Positions 28,082-37,305 are shown, counted from the first letter of the stretch. The stretch: 56,199 nt of DNA from Firmicutes bacterium CAG:822 (GCA_000432855.1 HF990865.1:61606-117804), one strand, 5' to 3'. The notes: a model not told the origin generated them from the sequence alone. Numbers and translations: made by a program.

Positions 28082-29103
28082 TATTTTCCCTCCTCAAAGT
28101 TACTACGTAATTGCCCGCAAGCGGCACTTACTTCACTACCGAATTCCTTGCGCACCGTCACATTTATCTTATTCTTCTTAAGTATATCATAAAAATGCAT
28201 TATTTGACCTCTATCAGTTTTCTTAAACTCTATATGACTCGTTTCATTATAAGGAATTAAATTGACATAAGCCACCATACCTTTAAGTAAATGGGCAAGT
28301 TCTAAAGCACATTCATCACTGTCATTAACTCCTTTAAGCATAATATATTCAAAAGTCACCTTTCTATTATTTTCCTTTAAATAATCTTTAACAGCGGTCA
28401 TCACTTCTTTTAAAGGATATACTTTATTTATTTTCATAAGTTTATTCCTAATCTCATCATTAGGGGCGTGCAAACTAATAGCTAAATTAACTTGTCTCTT
28501 TTCTTTCGTAAACTCTCTAATCTTAGGTACAATTCCACAAGTCGAAACCGTTATATGTCTTGCCCCAATCGCAATGCCATAATCACTATTCATAATATCG
28601 ATAAACTTCATAACATTATCGTAATTGTCAAAGGGTTCACCTATTCCCATTAAAACCACATGGGAAATTCTTAAATTCAAATCTTCTTCGACAATTAATA
28701 TTTGGCTTACCATCTCATGCACTTCTAAGTTGCGCTGCTTCTTAAGTCTTCCACTTTCACAAAAAGCACAACCCATATTACAGCCAACTTGCGTCGACAC
28801 ACATAAACTATTGCCGTAATCATGATTCATAAGTACCGCTTCAACCTTATTGCCATCATCTAGTTCAAATAAATACTTATGAACATCTTTACCGTTTTGG
28901 ACTTTCAAAACCTTTAACTGTTCTATAACAAAATCTTCTTTTAATTTTTCTATAACTGACTTCTTAACATTAGTCATCTCATCGAATGAATTAACCCTTT
29001 TTTTATAAAGCCAATCGTAAACTTGAATAGCTTTAAACTTTTTCTCACCTATTTTTAAAAAATAGTCTTCCAAATCTTTAAGGGTCATACCATATATGTT
29101 CAT
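28081..29103 (-). CDS. rlmN: Dual-specificity RNA methyltransferase RlmN
   Basis: About 340 residues. Radical SAM cluster motif CNMGCAFCESG, GIGEPFDNYDNV, the ISLHAPNDEIR segment and a late cysteine in VSAACGQLR which, with a second Cys, carries out the ping-pong methylation. It methylates C2 of A2503 in 23S rRNA and A37 of some tRNAs. The ATG at 29103 follows GGTGGTCAAT; the in-frame GTG at 29112 is part of that ribosome site. One nt overlap with prpC. Confidence 0.96.
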   Translation of the reverse strand: MNIYGMTLKDLEDYFLKIGEKKFKAIQVYDWLYKKRVNSFDEMTNVKKSVIEKLKEDFVIEQLKVLKVQNGKDVHKYLFELDDGNKVEAVLMNHDYGNSLCVSTQVGCNMGCAFCESGRLKKQRNLEVHEMVSQILIVEEDLNLRISHVVLMGIGEPFDNYDNVMKFIDIMNSDYGIAIGARHITVSTCGIVPKIREFTKEKRQVNLAISLHAPNDEIRNKLMKINKVYPLKEVMTAVKDYLKENNRKVTFEYIMLKGVNDSDECALELAHLLKGMVAYVNLIPYNETSHIEFKKTDRGQIMHFYDILKKNKINVTVRKEFGSEVSAACGQLRSNFEEGK

Positions 29104-29140
29104 ATTGACCACCTTACCTTTAATTATACCAAATTCAAAA

Positions 29141-29184
29141 AAAAAATAATAGAATTCCTTATATTTTTGTTATAAGTTCTATTA
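29141..29184 (-). terminator. Terminator of secG
   Basis: TAATAGAA (29147-29154) pairs with TTCTATTA (29177-29184), extended by CTTATA/TATAAG with a 3-nt bulge; on the minus strand a long T run follows. It separates secG from rlmN. Confidence 0.75.
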
Positions 29185-29229
29185 CTTTTTAATTTAAATT
29201 TCATATATTTGACATAATATTTACCTATT

Positions 29230-29445
29230 TTATATAAAATTCATTACAATACAAATAACAAAGAAAGCCACACCTAAAATAGCAGTCAATCTAGTAATGA
29301 ATAACTCGCCGCCTCTTTCCTTACGATTGGCGAAAAGTTCATCATTACCACCCATAATATTACTATCAGGGCTAACTGCTTTACCACTTTGTAAAAGGAC
29401 AATTGCAATTAATAAAATAGATACAATAATTAAAAGTATTTCCAT
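29230..29445 (-). CDS. secG: Preprotein translocase subunit SecG
   Basis: A 71-residue protein with two membrane helices (about 2-20 and 50-70) joined by the SecG loop LLQSGKAVSPDSNIMGG, then ELFANRKERGGELFITRLT. It is an accessory subunit of the SecYEG channel. GGAGGG precedes the ATG. Its own terminator follows. Confidence 0.93.
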   Translation of the reverse strand: MEILLIIVSILLIAIVLLQSGKAVSPDSNIMGGNDELFANRKERGGELFITRLTAILGVAFFVICIVMNFI

Positions 29446-29489
29446 AGTATCCCTCCGACTTCTAATAATTTAACATAAAACCAAAGAAA

Positions 29490-29521
29490 AATCAACCTTC
29501 TTATTCATTATATGGTTGATT
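29490..29521 (-). terminator. Terminator of rpoZ
   Basis: AATCAACC (29490-29497) pairs with GGTTGATT (29514-29521), 8 bp with a 16-nt loop, followed by T on the minus strand. Confidence 0.7.
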
Positions 29522-29524
29522 ATT

Positions 29525-29725
29525 CTAATTTTTCTTAATATGAATTAATCCCTTGTTAACTTCCTCCAAAGCTCTTCCAATATTTTTAGAAGATTTATAT
29601 TCATTTTCTTTCATTTGATAATAACCTGTTTCATCCATTTCCTTAGCTCTTCTAGAAGCAATATTAACAAGTAAATATTTTGATTCAATTTTTTGAAGTA
29701 ATGCATCGATTGATGGATATATCAT
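29525..29725 (-). CDS. rpoZ: RNA polymerase omega subunit
   Basis: A 66-residue omega: IYPSIDALLQKIESKYLLVN followed by IASRRAKEM, the conserved assembly motif, then the helix GRALEEVNKGLI. It stabilises the beta' subunit. The ATG at 29725 is well spaced from AGGAGGT; an in-frame ATG at 29731 touches it. The usual neighbour gmk is absent. Confidence 0.93.
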   Translation of the reverse strand: MIYPSIDALLQKIESKYLLVNIASRRAKEMDETGYYQMKENEYKSSKNIGRALEEVNKGLIHIKKN

Positions 29726-29796
29726 AACCATACCTCCTATAAATCAACTATATACCAAAACTTTATAAATTACAACTAAACAGCGTAAATTTGACA

Positions 29797-31623
29797 TTAT
29801 TTAACACTATTCCTAAGTCCTTTTAAAACTGCAAACATCGCATAAGTATCTTGCTGACAATACTCTACTAACTTCTGATATTTGTGTTTATAATCTAAAG
29901 GTAGTAACTTAGGAAAAGATGCATAAGTAACCATAGCCTCTACCCCATTACCTACTTCCATTCCCTTATATGTCAAATCAGAAAACAAAGGCAAAACTTT
30001 TTTAATCGAAAATGATCCATCCATATCTGGATGATAATAATTAAACATTTTAGCCTCTTCCTTAGAGTAACCTAACTCCTCATATAAAGAAGATTTAGTT
30101 TTAACAACATTCATTAAATCAAAAACATTATCCCTAATTTTAAGTAATTTTTCTCTATATTCTGGGAAAATATAAGCAAGTTCTTTTAACCTCGTTTTTT
30201 CAAACGAATCATTATAAACTAAAACCATCTTATCGTCGGGTATTAACTCACACATATAACGAATTAAATCCAATCTATGATCATCGTGATCGGGTGCGAG
30301 ATAGCCAAAATGATCTTTCTCTTTATCACATACCCCAGGTTCTCTTTCAATATGTAATGAAAACTGAAAAACTGATTGAGTATAAGGTCTTTCTCCTTTA
30401 TATCTAGGAAGCGGACAAGGAAATGTTTCGAAATCTAAATGATAAAGTGGATAAGTAATCTGTTTAATTCCATCTTTAATCTTTTTTTCATTTATATAAG
30501 GTTTACCACTAATTACTGCATCCTTTTGAATTTTATTTTTTTCCCTATTAAGCATATCATCAGGTATATCTAACATACCTACCTTACCATTATTAATCAA
30601 ATCAAATGTATTATATTTAACTTTTCCTTTTTTAAACCCATGATGATTATCGATATAACAAAGTATTGAGTGTTTTTCCGGCAAAACATCAAAACAAAGT
30701 GGACAAAACTTACACTTAACTGTTTTTTTATACTCACAGTACTCTCCAAGTAATACTCTAGAACCATTTAAATCATCGATATATCCTTTAATTTTCTTAC
30801 TATCCAAATATATCTTATCCACCATATCAGAGGTAATACTAGTAACATCAATATATGAAATAATGTCTTCACCGTTTACCTCATCATAAATAGCTTCCCC
30901 ATTTTCATACTTGCCATCAAATACATAATTACTGTTTAAAACCGCCAAATAATATTTCACACTCTTCTTTTCATGATGTTCTTTCATATCGTTTTCAATA
31001 ATAAATCTTTGAACCGCAATATCGTAAATATAGTGACCAGGACCTGTATACTTATTAAATAACTTAGCCCGTTCTCTTTCATAAACCTTTAAAGGCATAT
31101 AATTTTCTATATTCAAATTCAAATCCTCAAGTAAATAGTAAATTCCATCTTTCCCTTTTTGAAATATCGAATGTTCCTTACTACCTAAATCTAAATATTT
31201 TTTAGTCGTCGTCGCTTTAACCTCAATAATATTAATTTCATTTTCACTTTCATTATAAATATCGACATAACATAAATACCTTATATTATCAACAACCGCA
31301 TCAAAACTTTCTTGGTTATAAGTACTCTTAGAAAACTTAAAACTACCTTTAAAATATTTAGGCGCGAGTTCTCCAGCCAAAATTTCAACTTTATTATAAT
31401 ATGGCATCATCGTTTCTAAGTGCTCATTCTTAATATCTATTAAATCAACCCCATCCTCATCAAACATACCACCAAGTAATTCAGTAATGTGCTCCGCCTC
31501 CTCTTCTTTTTTATAATCTTCTATGGAAATCATACTATCTAATTTTTCTTTTTTAAGATCGTCCAAAGCCACATATCTTGGGCATCTCACATAATTTATA
31601 AACTTTGTCTTAGTTATTGCCAT
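29797..31623 (-). CDS. DUF2779 protein: Cas4-like nuclease plus DEDD-type exonuclease-like domain
   Basis: A 608-residue protein. The N-terminal half resembles Cas4/RecB nucleases: a first cysteine in YVRCPRYVALDD, PD-(D/E)xK residues in FDAVVDN and INIIEVKAT, and three further cysteines in CKFCPLC that could complete an iron-sulfur cluster. The C-terminal half has LYHLDFETFPCPLP, VLVYNDSFEKTRL and YCQQDTYAMFAVL, the spacing of a DEDD exonuclease. This pairing is typical of DUF2779 proteins, whose role is unknown. No CRISPR array is visible in the window, so a link to adaptation is not supported. Monocistronic. Confidence 0.82.
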   Translation of the reverse strand: MAITKTKFINYVRCPRYVALDDLKKEKLDSMISIEDYKKEEEAEHITELLGGMFDEDGVDLIDIKNEHLETMMPYYNKVEILAGELAPKYFKGSFKFSKSTYNQESFDAVVDNIRYLCYVDIYNESENEINIIEVKATTTKKYLDLGSKEHSIFQKGKDGIYYLLEDLNLNIENYMPLKVYERERAKLFNKYTGPGHYIYDIAVQRFIIENDMKEHHEKKSVKYYLAVLNSNYVFDGKYENGEAIYDEVNGEDIISYIDVTSITSDMVDKIYLDSKKIKGYIDDLNGSRVLLGEYCEYKKTVKCKFCPLCFDVLPEKHSILCYIDNHHGFKKGKVKYNTFDLINNGKVGMLDIPDDMLNREKNKIQKDAVISGKPYINEKKIKDGIKQITYPLYHLDFETFPCPLPRYKGERPYTQSVFQFSLHIEREPGVCDKEKDHFGYLAPDHDDHRLDLIRYMCELIPDDKMVLVYNDSFEKTRLKELAYIFPEYREKLLKIRDNVFDLMNVVKTKSSLYEELGYSKEEAKMFNYYHPDMDGSFSIKKVLPLFSDLTYKGMEVGNGVEAMVTYASFPKLLPLDYKHKYQKLVEYCQQDTYAMFAVLKGLRNSVK

Positions 31624-31671
31624 AATATCACCTAATTAAATTATACATCCATTCACAGTTTTCTAAAAGAA

Positions 31672-31697
31672 AAAAAGTACCTAAAATTAAGTACTTT
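31672..31697 (-). terminator. Terminator of NPKTSD protein gene
   Basis: AAAGTAC and GTACTTT form a 7-bp stem with an AT-rich loop, and poly-T follows on the minus strand. Confidence 0.6.
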
Positions 31698-31703
31698 CTA
31701 AAA

Positions 31704-32576
31704 TTAAGCTAATTTCTTTTTAGCAATTATTGCAACTACTGCACTAGCAGCTAATACACTAACAGCAATCATAATTCCATCTGAAGTTTTTGGATTTTCT
31801 ACTTCATCTTTAACTTCTTCTTTATCTTCATCCTTTGTATCTTCAGTAGGTTCAACTACATTTTTAACTAAAGCATAACCATAAGCAAAATCACTACTTA
31901 CTGCATCACCTGAAATTGATGTGTGTTTTTTATCATTTTCGCTTAATGCATAAGTAAACTCGTCAGTATCTGCTTGAGCAACAACTAAATTATCTTTAAC
32001 ATCTGTAATAGCAGAATATACATTAGCATGCTCAAACATATTTACTTTTACTTGTAGACCACTTTCTCCATATAAAGAAATATTTCCATATAAATTAGTT
32101 ACACCTGTTCCTGTATAAGTAGAAGCTTTTCTAACTTCTAAATTACCAGCAATATTAACTGTACCATTATTTGTAAATGTTGTAGGTGTTACAGTAGTTA
32201 AAGCAATATTACCATATAAATTGAAAGTAGAACCCTCATTAACTACCATATTAATTGGTAAATTAACTCCACCATAAGACACAAACATTAAGTTTTTCAT
32301 ATGCCTAGTCTCAGCAGTACCATCAACAGTCATCGTAATACCATTTCCATCTTTAGAAACAGTAACTTTTCCTTCAGTAATGTTGATGTAACCATCTTCA
32401 CTAATTAAATCATAACCAAATGCTGTAAATGTATCTCCAGCTTTAAATTCCTGTGGAGATCCACCTAATATAGCTGTTGCCGTTTCATCATCATACTCTT
32501 CCGCATGTACACCTCCAAAAGGCATCAAACAAAGTCCAAAAAACAAAACTCCTAAAAATACTCCTAACTTTTTCAT
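31704..32576 (-). CDS. Sortase-anchored surface protein with NPKTSD sorting signal
   Basis: About 290 residues: a signal peptide (MKKLGVFLGVLFFGLCLMPF, cut after VHA), a beta-rich region with short repeats such as GNIALTTVTP and GNLEVRKAST typical of right-handed helices, an acidic linker (TKDEDKEEVKDEVE), then the sorting signal NPKTSD, a hydrophobic helix and a KKKLA tail. It should be cut at NPKT and linked to the wall by the sortase at 33748-34596. The start at 32576 follows GGAGGACGAGT. The C-terminal 30 residues are nearly identical to those of the next gene, so they share the sorting machinery. Confidence 0.85.
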   Translation of the reverse strand: MKKLGVFLGVLFFGLCLMPFGGVHAEEYDDETATAILGGSPQEFKAGDTFTAFGYDLISEDGYINITEGKVTVSKDGNGITMTVDGTAETRHMKNLMFVSYGGVNLPINMVVNEGSTFNLYGNIALTTVTPTTFTNNGTVNIAGNLEVRKASTYTGTGVTNLYGNISLYGESGLQVKVNMFEHANVYSAITDVKDNLVVAQADTDEFTYALSENDKKHTSISGDAVSSDFAYGYALVKNVVEPTEDTKDEDKEEVKDEVENPKTSDGIMIAVSVLAASAVVAIIAKKKLA

Positions 32577-32667
32577 ACTCGTCCTCCCTCTAGGCACCCT
32601 ATCTTGCCAATTACATTATATCAAATTTAAAATTATCACACAACTTTCTTACAAAAAAGCAAATAAA

Positions 32668-32698
32668 AAGTACTTATCAAAAGTACTCTTTACGTAAA
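32668..32698 (-). terminator. Terminator of the second NPKTSD gene
   Basis: AGTACTT and AAGTACT pair across a short loop (in AAAAAGTACTTATC and AAAAGTACTCTTT), followed by T on the minus strand. Confidence 0.6.
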
Positions 32699-33607
32699 CT
32701 AAGCTAATTTCTTTTTAGCAATTATTGCAACTACTGCACTAGCAGCTAACGCACCAACCGCAATCATAATTCCATCTGAAGTTTTTGGGTTTTCTACTTC
32801 ATCTTTAACTTCTTCTTTATCTTCTTTAGGATCTTCAGTTTCTACTGGTTCTTCTGGTGTTACTTCTTCAGGTCTAAAATCAGACGCATCTAACTCAGTA
32901 TATTTTTCTCCTTCTGGTAAATTATTCTCATTTAAGAACAATTGTATTTGCGCAGGTTTGTTTTCCTCTTTGTTATAACTAACCGCAGCTTTTACACCAT
33001 TATATTCAACATTCATTTCTTCTACTTCTTCAGTAGTTAAATTATCTGTCCAAAGTGTTGGTGTAGTTTCAGTTTCACTATCATTTACTAAAGTCACATT
33101 ATTCATTGTAAGTGATGGTACTGATAATGTTTGAGAAGCTCCTTTAGTAAGCTCAATTCCACCATAACCATTTCCAGAAACATCGATTTTACCTTCTAAA
33201 ACAACATTAGCTCCATTAATACCAAGACCTACATTACCACCTGTTAATGTAATATTTTTAATAGTTACATTGGCATCATAAGCTTGAATTACATATACAC
33301 CACCATTATAAGGATATGCCGCATCGCTACCCCACTGTTTATTATCTGTAACTCCACCTTTAAATGTTCCTGCATATATAATCTTATAACCATTTCCATC
33401 GATAACTTTATCAGATGTTACGTTAATCTTATGAGTAGTTTTAATATCATTCATTAATTTAACTTCTGTTACCTCACTACCTTCAAGATATTTGTATAAA
33501 TCCTCCTCATTATCAACTTCTACAGGTTCAGCTGCACGTACACCCATAAAAGGTACTACCATAAATGCACATACAAATAAACCCAAAAATATTTTTAATT
33601 TTTTCAT
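32699..33607 (-). CDS. Sortase-anchored surface protein with NPKTSD sorting signal
   Basis: About 302 residues: signal peptide (MKKLKIFLGLFVCAFMVVPF, cut after RAA), a parallel-beta-helix-like region with GNGYKIIYAGTFKGG, VTIKNITLTGG and LEGKIDVSGNGYGG, a Glu/Pro-rich linker and the same NPKTSD signal, helix and KKKLA tail as the neighbour. Start 33607 follows AAAGGAGAG; a TTG at 33625 overlaps that site. It is divergent from the sortase gene, with about 140 nt between. Confidence 0.85.
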   Translation of the reverse strand: MKKLKIFLGLFVCAFMVVPFMGVRAAEPVEVDNEEDLYKYLEGSEVTEVKLMNDIKTTHKINVTSDKVIDGNGYKIIYAGTFKGGVTDNKQWGSDAAYPYNGGVYVIQAYDANVTIKNITLTGGNVGLGINGANVVLEGKIDVSGNGYGGIELTKGASQTLSVPSLTMNNVTLVNDSETETTPTLWTDNLTTEEVEEMNVEYNGVKAAVSYNKEENKPAQIQLFLNENNLPEGEKYTELDASDFRPEEVTPEEPVETEDPKEDKEEVKDEVENPKTSDGIMIAVGALAASAVVAIIAKKKLA

Positions 33608-33719
33608 TTTTCTCTCTCCTTTCAACTAAATTATATCAAATTTCAAAATATCAAACAATAAAAAGAACACAATTATGTATGTTTTGTGAAAAGAAATGTA
33701 AAGAGGTTTCAAAATGTGC

Positions 33720-33725
33720 TATAAT
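33720..33725 (+). promoter_or_regulatory. Extended -10 promoter of the sortase gene
   Basis: TGTGCTATAAT carries a perfect -10 and the extended TG; no good -35 is seen 17 nt upstream. TTAGGAGTG and the ATG at 33748 follow. Confidence 0.55.
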
Positions 33726-33747
33726 TATTGAAGTTAGGAGTGTCAAT

Positions 33748-34596
33748 ATGTATAAAAATGGTAGAATTACTAGAGCAGAATATCGTAAACGTAAGCAAAG
33801 GAAAAAAATCAAATGGACCACCATATTAATCACTAGTATTGTAATTGCAGTAGTCTGCATTATCAACATTTTTTTATGGAATCATGATAATCAAAAACTA
33901 GATAAAATAAATGACGATATCGACACCGATAAAATTGTCAATGAAAGTCAAAGTGATACTGCCGAAAACATCAATCCCCCAGAAAATAAATCCGATGACT
34001 ACTGGAATTACATTAAAATGGATATGATGAGTGTCAATTTTGATGAATTAAAAAAGAAAAATAACGATACCGTCGGTTTTATCAAAGTAAACGGCACTAA
34101 TGTTAATTATCCAATTGTTCAAACAACGGATAACTCATACTATTTAAAACATGCCTTTGACAAATCACAAAATTCCGCCGGATGGGTTTTCGCTGATTAC
34201 CGAAATGACATGGTAAACTTTGATAAAAACACCGTAATTTATGGTCATAGTCGTTCAAATCAAACAGTTTTTGGTAGTCTTAAAAAAGTATTAAATAAAT
34301 CTTGGTATGGCAATAAAGATAACCATGTAATAAAACTATCTACTCCAACCGAAAACACCTTATGGCAGATTGTTAGTATTTACACTATTAAACCAGAAAG
34401 TTATTACATCACCACTAAATTTTCAGACAAACAGTTTAAAGAATTTATCAAAACAATTAAAAACCGAAGCGAAATTGATTTCAGTGGAACATTAAATGAA
34501 AATGATAAAATTTTAACCTTGTCAACATGTGAAGATGTGGCTGGAACTACTAGATTAGTCATACATGCCAAACTTATTAAATCAGACAAAAGATAA
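33748..34596 (+). CDS. srtB: Class B sortase
   Basis: About 282 residues: a basic N-terminus, one membrane helix (about 21-41), then a sortase domain. Catalytic residues: His in VIYGHSRSN, Cys in LTLSTCEDV, Arg in GTTRLVIHAKL. NYPIVQTTDNSYYLKHAFD and AGWVFADYRND are typical of SrtB. It anchors substrates at an NPxT-type signal; NPKTSD proteins are divergent neighbours. I start at ATG 33748 after TTAGGAGTG; the open frame extends upstream to 33565 but lacks a signal there. Confidence 0.93.
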   Translation: MYKNGRITRAEYRKRKQRKKIKWTTILITSIVIAVVCIINIFLWNHDNQKLDKINDDIDTDKIVNESQSDTAENINPPENKSDDYWNYIKMDMMSVNFDELKKKNNDTVGFIKVNGTNVNYPIVQTTDNSYYLKHAFDKSQNSAGWVFADYRNDMVNFDKNTVIYGHSRSNQTVFGSLKKVLNKSWYGNKDNHVIKLSTPTENTLWQIVSIYTIKPESYYITTKFSDKQFKEFIKTIKNRSEIDFSGTLNENDKILTLSTCEDVAGTTRLVIHAKLIKSDKR

Positions 34597-34627
34597 ACCC
34601 TTTAAGGTAAATCCTTAAAGGGTTTTT
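34597..34627. terminator. Bidirectional terminator
   Basis: AACCCTTTAAGG and CCTTAAAGGGTT form a 12-bp stem with a 5-nt loop, T-rich at both ends, between convergent genes. Confidence 0.85.
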
Positions 34628-35261
34628 AAGCTTGCTTATAATTAATTATTACTGACATATCCTTACGTACAGATTCTTCACTCTTAGTAGCATTGTTATT
34701 ATACATAACTGTCACTGTCATGTGTGTTGATTCACCAGCATCTAACTTATCACCAACACTAATTCCTCCAACAGAATATAGTATTTGATCACCTGGTTGA
34801 CTAGTTGGTACCACAAAAATACTATCGACTTCAACATTTAAACTTCCACTGTTTTTTATTGTTAAGTCATAAACAATACTATCACCAGGGCCTGTTAAAG
34901 AAACATAGAAATTAGCCTTCGTACTAGTAAAATCATGGCCACTAATTTCTTTGGCCTCACCAGTTACATCAGCTATTTCCATATCTGTAAAACCAATATT
35001 CCATGCGCCATCATCAACTTGTCTAACATTAAAAGCAAGTGGCTGGGCAAAAGTCGCATACCACATAATTAAAAAAGCTCCAATAGCTACTAAAGCAATA
35101 ACTATTTTATTAGAAGATTGTTTCGACATTTTAATATGACGATCTTTCGCATCAGTTATCTCATCTGCATGCGGTTCCCATAATTTTAAAACTTCCACAT
35201 CTTCTTTTTCTTTAGTTTCTTTTTTAACAGTATTATCATTTTTTAGATTGTTATTATCCAT
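34626..35261 (-). CDS. TasA/camelysin-like surface protein with signal anchor
   Basis: About 211 residues: an acidic/basic cytoplasmic N-terminus (about 1-48), one membrane helix (about 50-68), then a beta-sandwich with GPGDSIVYDLTIKNSGSLNV and a terminal VIINYKQ strand, the pattern of TasA/CalY-like proteins. The same domain type forms the N-terminal part of the DGR target at 54486-55976 (SPGDTMQYDVTVSNEGDI there). No sorting signal. Start at 35261: AAGGA is 9 nt upstream. Confidence 0.7.
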   Translation of the reverse strand: MDNNNLKNDNTVKKETKEKEDVEVLKLWEPHADEITDAKDRHIKMSKQSSNKIVIALVAIGAFLIMWYATFAQPLAFNVRQVDDGAWNIGFTDMEIADVTGEAKEISGHDFTSTKANFYVSLTGPGDSIVYDLTIKNSGSLNVEVDSIFVVPTSQPGDQILYSVGGISVGDKLDAGESTHMTVTVMYNNNATKSEESVRKDMSVIINYKQA

Positions 35262-35379
35262 AGATATCATTCCTTACTGTTTATTCTAAATTTAGTATAT
35301 CACAAACCATTATTTTAAGCAATAATATAAATTTCATATTTATTTTAATCAGACATACACTTTACTAAAAGGAGGGTAT

Positions 35380-35739
35380 ATGAAATACTTAAAAAAATTA
35401 TTTAAAAATTTATTATATACTTTTTTATTCTTTGTTATTTTTTCGTTATTATTAACCACAAGTGGCTACTTTAATATCATAAATTATCAAACCCTAGTTA
35501 TCGGAAAAATAATCATTCCAATCCTTTCGTTAGGCTTTAGCGGACTGCTGATGGGTAAAAAAGCCTCTAAAAACGGATGGCTTGAAGGTCTAAAAATCAG
35601 TTTAATTATTATTGGGCTTTTAATAATATTTACTACTATAATTGGCGAATTTTCTCCAAAAAAACTCACATTCTTCTTAATTTTAATAATGGCCGGTATC
35701 TTTGGCAGCATACTTGGTATAAACACAAAAAATACTTAA
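35380..35739 (+). CDS. TIGR04086 family membrane protein
   Basis: A 119-residue protein with four membrane helices and the motif LSLGFSGLLMGKKASKNGW in the middle, GIFGSILGIN at the end. The family (YrzE-like) often lies beside tgt or yajC; here it converges on tgt. AAAGGAGGG precedes the ATG. Function unknown. Confidence 0.82.
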   Translation: MKYLKKLFKNLLYTFLFFVIFSLLLTTSGYFNIINYQTLVIGKIIIPILSLGFSGLLMGKKASKNGWLEGLKISLIIIGLLIIFTTIIGEFSPKKLTFFLILIMAGIFGSILGINTKNT

Positions 35740-35740
35740 G

Positions 35741-36850
35741 TTAATCACCTAAGTATCTTTTTAAAAACTCTTCTTTATATTCTAAAAACCTATCTTCCTT
35801 AATCGCTTCTCTCATCTGTTCCATCATTCTAATTAAAAATCGAATATTATGAATAGATAAAAGTCGTCCACCTAAACCTTCATTTGCCACAAATAGATGT
35901 CTAATATAAGCTTTAGTATAATGTTTACACGTATAACAATCACATTCATCAATCGGTGTAAAATCTTCTTTATATTTAGCATTTCTTAAATTGATCTTAC
36001 CATGATAAGTAAAAGCATTCGCATGTCTTGCTATTCTTGTGGGTAAAACACAATCAAACATATCAACACCACGTTCTACACCTTCAAGTAAATCAGCAGG
36101 TTCTCCAACTCCCATTAAATAACGTGGTTTATCTTCCGGTAAATATTTAATAGCATCATCTATCATTTTATACATCGTTGGTTTATCTTCACCAACTGAA
36201 GTTCCACCAATTGAATAACCATCAAAGCCTAATTTAACAGTTTCTTCCGCACTTAACTTTCTTAAATCAGCATACTCCCCACCTTGAACAATACCAAATA
36301 ATGATTGATTATCATTTTTAAAAGCTTCTTTTCCTCTTTTAGCCCACCTAAGTGTCCTCTCCGTACTTTGCTTCGCATATTCATAAGTAGCTGGATAAGG
36401 AATACATTCATCAAAACTCATTGCAATATCACTGTCTAACTTATTTTGAATTTCCATCGAAAGTTCAGGTGTTAAAAACAAAGGTCTTCCATCAATATGA
36501 CTTTTAAAGTGTACACCTTCTTCAGTAATATCTTTTTCTTTATTTTTAGCCAAAGAAAAAACCTGAAACCCACCACTATCAGTTAAAATAGGACCATCGT
36601 AATTCATAAACTTATGAAGTCCACCAGCTTTAGCTACTATATCCTCACCTGGCCTAAGCCATAAATGATAAGTATTAGCTAAAATAACTGCACTATGAGC
36701 TTCTTTTAATTCTTCAGGTGTCAACATCTTAACATTAGCTAAAGTTCCAACCGGCATAAACATTGGTGTATCAAAAGTACCATGATTAGTAATTAACTTA
36801 CCAAGACGTGCCTTACCATCGTTCTTTACTAATTCATACTTTATTTTCAT
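35741..36850 (-). CDS. tgt: tRNA-guanine transglycosylase
   Basis: A 369-residue TGT: PMFMPVGTLANVKML, LTDSGGFQVFSL with the catalytic Asp, SFDECIPYPA, GIVQGGEY, GGTSVGE, and zinc ligands CDCYTCKHYTKAYIRHL. It exchanges guanine-34 for preQ1 in GUN-anticodon tRNAs. It overlaps the upstream unknown gene by 4 nt. Confidence 0.97.
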   Translation of the reverse strand: MKIKYELVKNDGKARLGKLITNHGTFDTPMFMPVGTLANVKMLTPEELKEAHSAVILANTYHLWLRPGEDIVAKAGGLHKFMNYDGPILTDSGGFQVFSLAKNKEKDITEEGVHFKSHIDGRPLFLTPELSMEIQNKLDSDIAMSFDECIPYPATYEYAKQSTERTLRWAKRGKEAFKNDNQSLFGIVQGGEYADLRKLSAEETVKLGFDGYSIGGTSVGEDKPTMYKMIDDAIKYLPEDKPRYLMGVGEPADLLEGVERGVDMFDCVLPTRIARHANAFTYHGKINLRNAKYKEDFTPIDECDCYTCKHYTKAYIRHLFVANEGLGGRLLSIHNIRFLIRMMEQMREAIKEDRFLEYKEEFLKRYLGD

Positions 36851-37266
36851 TTATGTTTCTTCCTTTCTTTTAATTTAAAGCCTGATAAATAAACATCAAA
36901 ATCATTACCTGATAATTTGTGATAACCATTTCGAAGTAAATCACCTAAGATTTCTTTTCCTTGTTCCGTTTTTTCTAAAACATTAGCTGGAAAATCCTCA
37001 AATAAAATAGGAGTTTCATTTAATTTAGGTAAAAACTGTGAATAAGTAGGATCGATTAAATAATCTGCCTCATTACCAGCAATCAAATAATAATGATCAC
37101 ATCCATCTCCTTCATTGATATTATACATATTCACTGGTATTTCCATCATCTCTAAATCTGCTTTAATATTATTAGCAAAATAATAACAAAGTCCATCAAG
37201 ATTATCTACTTTCGGTTTTACTTCACTTAAATTTTTAAAAACTACAAACTTAATTTCTTCTTCCAT
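36847..37266 (-). CDS. Unknown protein, possible transglutaminase-like cysteine enzyme
   Basis: About 139 residues. Three spaced segments read like a papain/transglutaminase triad: LDGLCYYFANNI (Cys), GCDHYYLIAG (His) and YLIDPTYSQFLP (Asp). No signal peptide. No ribosome site is strong: the frame opens at 37302, and I choose the ATG at 37266 before EEEIKFVVF. It overlaps tgt by 4 nt and lies between yneF and tgt. The enzymatic reading is inference from pattern only. Confidence 0.6.
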   Translation of the reverse strand: MEEEIKFVVFKNLSEVKPKVDNLDGLCYYFANNIKADLEMMEIPVNMYNINEGDGCDHYYLIAGNEADYLIDPTYSQFLPKLNETPILFEDFPANVLEKTEQGKEILGDLLRNGYHKLSGNDFDVYLSGFKLKERKKHK

Positions 37267-37305
37267 ATCTAATATATTACCTAAAAACAAAATAAAAATC
37301 AATGC

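Noticed and set aside
29797..31623. DUF2779 protein as part of a CRISPR-Cas system
   Set aside because: No repeat-spacer array and no other cas gene can be found in the window.
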